Assembly: GCA_013140955.1 (NCBI GenBank)
Contig: JABFRY010000540.1
Span: 1 to 8,601, forward strand
Source of the DNA: Acidobacteriota bacterium
GTDB lineage: Bacteria; Acidobacteriota; Vicinamibacteria; Vicinamibacterales; UBA2999
DNA length: 8,601 bases
Reading direction: 5' to 3'
Shown here: in pieces, positions 1-7,700 of the stretch
Layout of the letters: every line of letters starts with the position of its first letter
Numbering within the stretch: the first letter of the stretch is position 1
Translations under genes and position numbers: made by a program
Notes under the pieces: model-generated
The model's database searches: none
What the model saw: only the letters and a program-made list of their open reading frames with translations
Told to the model about the DNA's origin: nothing

Positions 1-45
1 GGTACCGGCTGGACGGCGGCTTCCACAACGGCTCGGCCGGCGGCG
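1..45. repeat. Outer arm of the 45-bp inverted repeat, at the window edge (possible chimera)
   Basis: This is the exact reverse complement of 197-241, with a 151-base spacer (46-196). Read in the gene frame it gives AAGRAVVEAAVQPV, using CGA, GTT, GAA and GTA among 14 codons: four A/T-ending codons, against almost none elsewhere in the gene. That suits an inverted copy read in the wrong orientation. Because it reaches base 1, the repeat may extend further. The coding sequence stays open through it, but the peptide may not be real. Confidence 0.9.
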
Positions 46-3000
46 TTGGCGGGCACGACCGAGATGACGGCCACCGGCTCGGCCCCGAACTGCGCGAGGA
101 CGTCCGCGTCTGAGTAGGTCACGACGATCTCGCCGTCCACGACGGTGAACGTGCGGAAGCGTCCATCGTTCGGCGTCACGTCCCCACCGAGGATCGCGCC
201 GCCGGCCGAGCCGTTGTGGAAGCCGCCGTCCAGCCGGTACCACTGCGCCGAGGTGACACCATATTTGGTGCCGTCAGGCGCACCGGTGCGGAACCGCAGG
301 GTCGTGCGTTGATCGATGGTGTCGCCGGTCGAGAACCGCTCCCCGACGAGCGCGCCCGTGTCCGGCGGTCCGGCCACGACCGCGAGCCCACGGCTTGCCG
401 CCTGACCTGCCACCGGCTCGACGCGCACCTGTACCGTCACAGTGCGTGGCTCGTCCACCGCCCCCACGAGGCCTGCCAGGTCGATGGGCGTGGCCGACGT
501 CGCGTAGACGCCCTCGACCCCGTCCACCGTCACCACCGCCAGACCCGTGACCTCCGGTCCCTGGAGCGCGGTCCACTGCGCGCCGACGACCAGGTTCGGG
601 TCGCCCGCCAGCATCAGCACGTCGCCAGGCTGCATGACGACCTGCACGGAGCCGAGGTCCACCACATCGTCGCCGGGCACGGCGAACGGGGCACTCGTCA
701 GCACGGCCTGTGCGCGACGCGGGTAGATGGCCAGCGGCACGGGGTTGCTCGACTGCCCCGCCAGGCGCACCACGACATCGCCGCTCGCCGCGCCGACCGG
801 CACGCGCGCGATGAGACGGTCGAAGCTGCCGCCGATCACCTCGGCCCGCAGGGCACCGATCGTCACCAGGTTGGCCGCGGGATTGCCCGAGAAGTTGCGA
901 CCCACGATCACCAGCGTGTCGCCCTCGCCCGCGATGGCTCGGCCGAGGAGCGTGATCTCGGGCGGTGGGAACACGCTCGGCACCGTGACCGACACGGACA
1001 CGATGGCGCTGAGCCCTGCGGCCTGCACATCGAGCAGCGTGTCGCCCTCGGCCACGGCCGTCACGACACCCTCACCGGACACTGTGGCCACACCGGCATC
1101 ACGCGTGCCGTAGGTCACGGCAAACGGGGCGGCACCCACGGTTCCGTCCGAGAACTGGAACTGGACCTGCAGTGGCACCGTGCGGCCGATGTCGTCGAGC
1201 TCGACCGGATTGGGGCCGACCAGGAGCGCCGTCGGCTGGACGGCGCTCACGACAACGAGCACGGTCTCGACGGGCAGCGCGCCGCTGGCCACGGTGACGA
1301 TGGCCGAACCCACGCCGGTGGACGTGACCACGCCGCTCCCGTCCACGATGGCGACGTTCGGGTCCGAGGTCGCAAAGTGCACCACGCCCCCGAAGGCCCC
1401 GGTGGTGTCGTCGGAGTAGCGGGCCTGCACCACGATCGGCTCGCGTCGCCCCAGCCCGGGAATCTGCAGCGGACTTGGCGAGGCGATCAGACGCGTGACC
1501 GACGTGAAGTCCACCGTCACGGGCACGTCCACGGGTGCCACGCCGGGCACCGTGCTCGACACGGTCACGGTGGCCGCGCCGTTCTGGCCCGGTAACAGCA
1601 GACCGTCGGCGGTGGGGCTCACGATGCCGGGGACGGATGACACGAACGTGAGGCCGGCCTGCAGCACGACCTCGGACTCGTCGCTGAAGGTGCCGGTCAC
1701 CACGAGCGGCTGCGACGGCGTGGCACGGGAGAGGGTCACCGCGGCCGGCTCGACGCGGATGGCGACGAGCGTGGCAGGCACCGGCACCACGAGGGGTGTG
1801 GCCGCGCTGGCATTGCCGGTCACATCGAACGCCGTCACCGCCAGGGCGTCGCCGCCGTGGGCTTCGACATCGACCGAGAACAGGCCAGTCTCTCCGGCCA
1901 CGGTCTGGTACTCGCCGGACGTGCGGGCATTGCGCACGACAACGCGCACGCCGGCCTCGACGGCGCCGGCCCCGCCGGTGACGAGCACGAGGCCGTTGGC
2001 CTGCGGGAGCACCCCGAGCAGCGCCGCGACGGGCGCCTCGGGCGGCGTCACATCGGCGTCGTCCGCAATCGAGAACGCGACGATGGCCTCGGCCACGTTG
2101 CCCGAGGTATCGGTGGCGACGACGCGCACCGTGTGCGGGCCGTCGGCCAGCCCGGTCGTATCCACGATCACGCCGGACGGGTCGGTGCCGCGCGGTGCCG
2201 CCTCGGCATCCACGTAGAAGGCCACGCCGGCGACCGCTGTGTCGTCGGTGACGAGCGCCACGACCGCGAGGCCGGCGCCCGGCCGCACCTGGGTCCCGAA
2301 GGCAGGGGCGACGACCTGGACGGCGGGACTCGCGGCGTCGAAGGTCACCTCGAAGCTGCCTACCGCTTCGGCGGTGTTGCCGGCACCGTCCACGGCCACC
2401 ACCCGCAGGGTGTGCAGGCCGCCGGCCAGCGCCTCGGTCTCCACCGGGAACTGGAAGGGCGCGACGCGGCCGCTCGCCAGCGGATCGGCGGCGCCGTCGA
2501 GGAAGAGCTCGACACCGGCAACGCGGGTGTCGTCACTCGCGACCACCTCCACGATGAGGGCGCGTCCGCGGCCGATGGCGGCGGGCGCCTCGATAGCGAC
2601 CGTGGGCGGCGTGATGTCGGGCGCGATCTGAATCGTCAGCTCGCTGGCGGCGGAGTTGCCAACCGCGTCGTAGGCCACGGCCCGCAGGACGTGAGAGGCG
2701 CCCTGTTCCAGCTGGCCCGTCTCCACCACGAAGTGCACGGGCGAGCGGGGCAGCTTCACGTCGATGAGTTCGCCGTCGAGGAACAGGTCCACGCGCACGA
2801 CCCGCTCGTTGTCCGAGGAATCGGCCACCACCGGCAGCAGGACCCCGCGCTGGACCGACTGCGCCACGTGCGGCGCCTCGACCGCCAGCGTCACCTGCGG
2901 TGCAATCGCGTCCGGTGCGGGCGGGCCCTCGGTGGTGAAGCGCGCCACGATCCCCGACGACAGGCTGTTGCCGTCGAGGTCGAACACATCGGGACGGACC

Positions 3001-4676
3001 GTGATCGTGTACTCGGTGGACGGTGCCAGCGGAGACGACGGCCGGAAGATCGCGGCCGTGTTCCCGAACAGGCGGGTGTATGTGAGCGTCCCGCCGACGA
3101 GCGTACCCTCGGCATCCTGGACGAGGAACGACGCCTGCGGATAGCCGGTCGTGATCGTCTGCTCGATCATCTCGGCCGAGAAGATCGCGACGATGGCCGG
3201 ATCGATGGGAACGTCCGTCGTGTTGTGCGAGGGGACGACCGTCACGGTCGGCTTGCCGTCCGGCGAGACGCGGTCGCTCGGCAGCGTGCCGATCGCACAT
3301 CCCAGGCTGGAGCCGGTGAACCCGACCGACAGGGACAGGTTTTCCGTGGCCGCGCCCACGCAGCTCGTGATGGGGCCGGTGACGCGCGGCAGCACGCGGT
3401 AGGTCTGGACGATCCGCTCACCACGCAGGATGTCGCCCACCTGGCGGATGCTCGGTCCTTCCTGTGTCTCCCCGGTGGCCTCGTCGATGAGTTCGGCATC
3501 GCCGCCCACGTCGATCTCGAGGCTGGTGTACAGGGCGTCGAGTTCCGTGTCGGTGTTGACGATCTCGACGCGCAGCTCGTAGGGCTCGCCGGCCGTGACG
3601 TAGTCGGGGTGCGACACCTTCACGTCCATCTTCGGCGGCCCCTTCACCTCGACGTCGGTGGAGGCCGAGCCGGAGAACGGCACCGGCTCGGGCAGGAACG
3701 CGCCCGTGATGGTGCCGCCGAAGTGCGCGCGCACCGTATGCACGCCCTTCTCGTCCCCGCGAATGATGAACTGGCCGTTCCCCTCGGCGAGCGGTGCCAG
3801 GTCGTCGAGCACGATCGAGCCGCCGGCCGGGGCCACCCCGCTCAGCATGCCCTCGGGCAGCTCGAGGGTCGCCGTCAGGTTGGTGAGCGTGAAGAGGGGC
3901 GACAGGTTGAGCAGCATCAGGTTGACCTTGAAGAACTCCTTCAGGGTCTTGATGCGTCCTTCGATGACGATGACCCCCGGGATGCTGGGTGCCCCTGGCA
4001 CCTCCGGGAGCACGATCTCGAAAGGGATGACTTGGATGTCCGGGACCTTGCCGCCCCCACCGCCGCCCCCGCAGGGCACCGAGATGGCGCGGTCGGTGGT
4101 CTCGAGTCCCTTGCCGGGCGCCGCGCAGCCGATGGAGATCGGCTCGCCCAGGCCCATGGGTTCCTCGACGCGCCGGACGACCGGGACGGATACCTGCAAC
4201 TGGGTCCCGCCGACGACGAGCGCGACCACGAAGCGCGACACGTTGTAGTTGGAGGGATCCGCCACGTTGATGACGCCCTCGGCCACCAGCTGCCGGATCT
4301 CCGGCGCCGAGAGCCGGGTGGCGGTCACCTGGGCACGCACGATCTCGGTGAGTGAGATCTGCGCCACGCGGATGCCGTCCACGGTCGCGGTCCGTCCCTC
4401 CGTGTCCGTGGCCGTCAGCGTCAGCAGGTTCTCCGCATTCGGCTTGAGGGGCACACGGAGGCCGAAGCGCGGTTCGCCCTCGGGCACGACCTGCGTGGCG
4501 CCCTGCGCCCCGCCGCTGACCGAGATCGTGGTCGGCGCCTCGGCCTGCGCCCCCGCCGGGCGCGACGACACCACCAGCAGCAGGACGGGCAGCAGGGCCA
4601 GGAGCGCTGCCAGGCGCGCCCCGCAGGCAAGGGCGCGCGGGGCATCGCTGAAGCGGACGTGGTGCACGAGCGGCAT
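1..4676 (-). CDS. Giant secreted Ig-like domain protein, C-terminus cut by window
   Basis: The frame is open from an ATG at 4676 to the left edge, 1,558 codons without a stop. The start is set by a Sec signal peptide and a Shine-Dalgarno sequence. Seen in order: signal peptide (1-43); a stem (46-200) with C184 and C202; a Gly7 run (203-209); a segment (about 215-465) with LKEFFKVNLMLLNLSP and FIIRGDEKGVHTV, resembling from memory a conserved part of large bacterial surface proteins; a Big_5 domain (about 473-583, VPIDPAIVAIFSAEM, FDLDGNSLSSGIVARFTTE); three Big_17-like domains (about 591-878, LFLDGELID, LHTLRVVAVDGAGN); a Big_6-like domain (about 878-966); three Big_2-like domains (about 966-1234, VATVSGEGVVTAVAEGD); an IPT/TIG-like domain (about 1234-1321, GEGDTLVIVGRNFSGNPA); and a beta-rich remainder. 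No enzyme motif is seen. Adhesion, or a stalk presenting a C-terminal domain beyond the window, is inferred. The last ~15 codons lie in an inverted repeat and may not be native. Confidence 0.92.
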   Translation of the reverse strand, partial: MPLVHHVRFSDAPRALACGARLAALLALLPVLLLVVSSRPAGAQAEAPTTISVSGGAQGATQVVPEGEPRFGLRVPLKPNAENLLTLTATDTEGRTATVDGIRVAQISLTEIVRAQVTATRLSAPEIRQLVAEGVINVADPSNYNVSRFVVALVVGGTQLQVSVPVVRRVEEPMGLGEPISIGCAAPGKGLETTDRAISVPCGGGGGGGKVPDIQVIPFEIVLPEVPGAPSIPGVIVIEGRIKTLKEFFKVNLMLLNLSPLFTLTNLTATLELPEGMLSGVAPAGGSIVLDDLAPLAEGNGQFIIRGDEKGVHTVRAHFGGTITGAFLPEPVPFSGSASTDVEVKGPPKMDVKVSHPDYVTAGEPYELRVEIVNTDTELDALYTSLEIDVGGDAELIDEATGETQEGPSIRQVGDILRGERIVQTYRVLPRVTGPITSCVGAATENLSLSVGFTGSSLGCAIGTLPSDRVSPDGKPTVTVVPSHNTTDVPIDPAIVAIFSAEMIEQTITTGYPQASFLVQDAEGTLVGGTLTYTRLFGNTAAIFRPSSPLAPSTEYTITVRPDVFDLDGNSLSSGIVARFTTEGPPAPDAIAPQVTLAVEAPHVAQSVQRGVLLPVVADSSDNERVVRVDLFLDGELIDVKLPRSPVHFVVETGQLEQGASHVLRAVAYDAVGNSAASELTIQIAPDITPPTVAIEAPAAIGRGRALIVEVVASDDTRVAGVELFLDGAADPLASGRVAPFQFPVETEALAGGLHTLRVVAVDGAGNTAEAVGSFEVTFDAASPAVQVVAPAFGTQVRPGAGLAVVALVTDDTAVAGVAFYVDAEAAPRGTDPSGVIVDTTGLADGPHTVRVVATDTSGNVAEAIVAFSIADDADVTPPEAPVAALLGVLPQANGLVLVTGGAGAVEAGVRVVVRNARTSGEYQTVAGETGLFSVDVEAHGGDALAVTAFDVTGNASAATPLVVPVPATLVAIRVEPAAVTLSRATPSQPLVVTGTFSDESEVVLQAGLTFVSSVPGIVSPTADGLLLPGQNGAATVTVSSTVPGVAPVDVPVTVDFTSVTRLIASPSPLQIPGLGRREPIVVQARYSDDTTGAFGGVVHFATSDPNVAIVDGSGVVTSTGVGSAIVTVASGALPVETVLVVVSAVQPTALLVGPNPVELDDIGRTVPLQVQFQFSDGTVGAAPFAVTYGTRDAGVATVSGEGVVTAVAEGDTLLDVQAAGLSAIVSVSVTVPSVFPPPEITLLGRAIAGEGDTLVIVGRNFSGNPAANLVTIGALRAEVIGGSFDRLIARVPVGAASGDVVVRLAGQSSNPVPLAIYPRRAQAVLTSAPFAVPGDDVVDLGSVQVVMQPGDVLMLAGDPNLVVGAQWTALQGPEVTGLAVVTVDGVEGVYATSATPIDLAGLVGAVDEPRTVTVQVRVEPVAGQAASRGLAVVAGPPDTGALVGERFSTGDTIDQRTTLRFRTGAPDGTKYGVTSAQWYRLDGGFHNGSAGGAILGGDVTPNDGRFRTFTVVDGEIVVTYSDADVLAQFGAEPVAVISVVPANAAGRAVVEAAVQPV
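197..241. repeat. Inner arm of a perfect 45-bp inverted repeat (probable native copy)
   Basis: Every base from 197 to 241 pairs with the base at 242 minus its position, in 1-45; the first mismatch is 196 against 46. In the gene frame this arm reads WYRLDGGFHNGSAGGA, and all 16 codons overlapping it end in G or C, like the rest of the gene. This is therefore the likely original copy. Confidence 0.95.
715..3260 (-). repeat. Array of about nine divergent Ig-like and related beta-sandwich domains
   Basis: Within the second gene, beta-sandwich modules of about 85-110 residues follow one another without long linkers. By their sequence signatures they are grouped by type: one Big_5-like (about 2930-3260), three Big_17-like (about 2045-2905, each ending in A.D..GN), one Big_6-like (about 1780-2045), three Big_2-like (about 975-1780), and one IPT/TIG-like (about 715-975). 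Copies share motifs such as LFLDG but differ widely in DNA, so the array is old rather than recently amplified. Domain edges are estimates by eye. Confidence 0.75.
4548..4676 (-). other. Sec (type I) signal peptide of the Ig-like protein
   Basis: Residues 1-43 have an n-region with Arg8, Arg14 and Arg21, a strongly hydrophobic core (LAALLALLPVLLLVV, residues 22-36) and a polar stretch ending in AGA then QA. This fits signal peptidase I cleavage after Ala43, or after Ala45. The only cysteine, C18, lies before the hydrophobic core, so this is not a lipobox. It shows that the protein is exported. Confidence 0.85.
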
Positions 4677-4680
4677 GAGC

Positions 4681-4687
4681 CTCTCCC
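4681..4687 (-). promoter_or_regulatory. Ribosome binding site for the Ig-like protein; short intergenic gap
   Basis: On the minus strand GGGAGAG precedes ATG 4676; its GGAG core ends 6 bases before the start codon. It lies in the 35-base gap (4677-4711) after the TGA of the upstream gene. No hairpin with a T-run and no promoter-like boxes are visible in the gap, so the two genes are probably co-transcribed. Confidence 0.7.
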
Positions 4688-4711
4688 AGGTGAACGATGC
4701 GGCGCGGCGGC

Positions 4712-7700
4712 TCACTGGCCCACCTCCACCGTGATGGTCAGCTCCGGATACTCGCGGCCCCGGACCACGATGTTCCCCTCGCTGTCGGTGCCGGCCAGCT
4801 GCTGCCCCAGCAACTCGAGCGCGTCGACATCCGCGTCGGCGGGAATCCCGATGTCGCTCTCGAGGTCCTGGATGAGGCGATGGGTGACGCCACGCACCGA
4901 CAGGATGTGTCCCACGAGCTGGTCGATCGTCTCGGCCGCGCCGGGCGGGTTGTCCTCGATCGTGGCGGCCTGCAGCAGCAGGGCCCGTAGCGCATCGAGC
5001 GCCTCGGCCCGCTGTTCGGCGCGCAGCAGGACCACGATGCCCGCCACGCGGTTGAAGAACTCGGTGGCAAGGACGTCGGCGGCCGCTGCAGTGCCGGCCA
5101 GATCCTCGGACGGCAGGTTCACCTGGAACGCGCCGTCCCCGTCGCTCACCCCGATGGCGTCGGTGCCCGGCACGTGAAACGTCAGGCCCGCCGCCGGTCG
5201 TCCATTGGTGCGCACCACGCCGCGGACGGCCAGGTCGAAGCCCACCTGTTCGCGGTACTGGGCCAGCAGCGCCGGATTGGGACTGTGGAAGACCGTGTGC
5301 ACCGTGGAGATGTCCACCAGCGTCGCATCGGCGAGGTCGGGGTCGGCGCACCCGATGGGCTTGAGCACCGACGCCGGCAGGGCCAGCGTCAGGCGGTTCT
5401 CGCCCACCAGCAGGCCCACGGGCCGCGTGAACTCCCGATCGACCAGCGCCACGTGCTGCGGCGCGCCGTTGACGACCAGGACCACGCTCTCGAAGCGGTC
5501 CGTCAGCAGCAGGCCGGTCACGGTGACGCTCGCCTGCACGGTGCCTGCGCCGAACGCCGGCGCCAGGAAGGCGCCACGCGGACAGGATTCCGGCTCCAGG
5601 CGCGGCGGCGCGGCGAGATCGAAGAGCACGCTCACCGTCTCCGGGCTCGAGGGCTTGGTCGTCACCGGGTTCGGGCCGGGCACCGGCACCGGATCGGGAT
5701 GCTCGTCTCGGCCGGGCGCAACCGGGTCCACCGGGTCGAACTCGACGTCGATCAGGTTGTGCTGAAGGGCATCGAGCACGACCGAGTACGACTGCGTGCG
5801 CCCGTTGGCGCGCACCTGGAAGTCCACGACCGGCGACGCGCCCTCGGGCAGGAGATCCGGCAGCACGAAGACGCCGTCCACGTCGGTGACCGCCACGCGC
5901 TTCAGCTCGGAAATGTAGACCTCGGCGCCGGCCAGCGGCGCACCCGCCGCATCGGTGACCTGCCCCGACATGCCGAACGCCACCGACACGAGCGCGCGCT
6001 CGGCGTCGTAGAACACCACGCCGCGGCGGTTGCCCGCGAGCTTGACGTCGGCGGGACGCCGGAGTCCGCGGATCACGGTGAGTTTCTTCCGGTCCACCGC
6101 CGTCGTGCCCTGCAGGCCGGCGCCTTCCCGGATGTGGTGCTTCGGGATCATGGTGACGGTGCCGAGCGAGAGGTCCGACAGGTACAGGTTGCCGACGCTG
6201 TCATAGGTGGCGCCACTCAGCTGGATGAACGGGCTCGGCGCGGTGCCGGGCTCGAAGAGCGGCGTCACGTTCGAACCCAGCGCCCCGACCAGCAGCACGC
6301 CGTTGCCCTGCGTCACCGCCATGCGGAGGTCGGGCCCCAGCGCGAGCGCCGTACCGGAGTCGAACGCGAAGAGCGGGCTCTGCGCGTAGGGCTGCGAGAC
6401 GTTACGCTCCGCGGTCACGCCCGATGCCAGGCGGAACGGGATCGTCATCTGGGTGATGCGCTGGTTGAGGCCGTCGGCGATGAAGAGGATGTCGCCCAGT
6501 CCGCCGCCGTGCGCGATGTGCATGGCCTGCACGGACACCGGGTTGGCGTGCTGCAGCAGGAAGCTGTAGTAGTTGACGGTGCCAGCGAGCTGACGGGCGC
6601 CGCTCTGCCGGTCGAACATGAAGACGCGCCCGCCGAACTGGGCGTCGGACGCCGAGTTGTCGGTGAAGACGTTGCCCAGACCGTCCACCGCCAGGCCGGC
6701 CTGGTTCGGCGTCTTGAAGTTCGGCGAGGCGAACGGCTCGAGGCCTCCCTCGGAGATCCGGAAGATGCGGTTGAGGGAGGGAATGCTCAGGAACGCGTCC
6801 CCGGTCAGCGCGCTCACGGCCAGATTGGCCGGCGGGGGCGCCACCGGGGGCTTGGTGCTGACGTTGATGAACGCCGGGTCGCTGAAGTCGCTGATCTGAC
6901 GGTTGATGCCCCGGTAGATCTTGGCCAGCGGGTCACCCACGGTCTTCACCACCCCGAGGCCGATGGGGCCATAACTCTGTGGCAGGAACCCGCCCAGGAA
7001 CGCCAGAACCTTCGACGCGAACGTCGGCTCCTCCTTCTTCGCCTCGGGCAGGATCTTGCCCACCAGCCGGATGCCCACCACCGTGTAGGCATAGGCGCCG
7101 TCCTCGGGGACCTCGTCGTGGAAGACACCCGGCACGCCGGGCAGGAACTCCTTCTGGCGCACGATCTCCCAGGGCCCCGATCGCCGCCGATAGAGCTCGT
7201 AGAGCCAGCGCACGTCGGGATTCACCTCCGCCTTGTCGTTGGGACTGCGGGCAAAGGTGATCGTGATGAGACGGCTCGGCTCGGACGGTTCGACCGACAC
7301 GTCCTGCACCTGTGCGACGCTCGTGATGAACGGCTGGCGCGGCCGCAGCGACTGGATGAGCAGGTCGGCTTCCCAGTTGAGCAGGAAGTCCACGGCCTGC
7401 CCCTGCACCTTGGAGACGTACCCCTGTACGAAGCCGCTGGCGAAGCCCACGAGCTTCTGTGTCTGGTTGATCCGCTTCGCCTCCTGCTTGGCCTCGGCCC
7501 AGGCGTTCTGGAAGGACTGGTTGCGGAACTGCTGCTGCAGGCGCTGCGCGTTGGCGGCGGTCGCCTTCTCGCTCATGAAGAACTTCGTGAACTGCTGCTC
7601 GGCCTTCACGTACACGGCCGGGCTGTTCTGCAGGAGGATCTGCAGGAGCGAGATGGCGTCCTTGCAGCTCGGCGCCGGATAGAACTTCGCGTTCGGATCC

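Noticed and set aside
1..6. GGTACC at the very first base as a cloning-site boundary
   Set aside because: The same six bases occur as part of the native inner arm at 236-241, so their presence at the edge follows from the inverted repeat; no vector sequence is seen.
197..241. Inverted repeat as a transcription terminator or attachment site
   Set aside because: Both arms lie inside an open coding frame, the spacer is 151 bases, and there is no T-run, integrase or transposase gene nearby.
2533..3300. Minus-strand open frame of 255 codons within the Ig-like gene
   Set aside because: It overlaps the Ig-like coding frame in another phase and gives an Arg/Gly-rich sequence without structure; the frame with Big_5 and Ig motifs is the real one.
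1857..4355. Long plus-strand open frame of 832 codons, and others such as 216-1595
   Set aside because: It is antisense to the Ig-like protein. Its translation is dominated by Arg, His, Gly and Asp with no domain, as expected when a gene with G/C third positions is read on the opposite strand.
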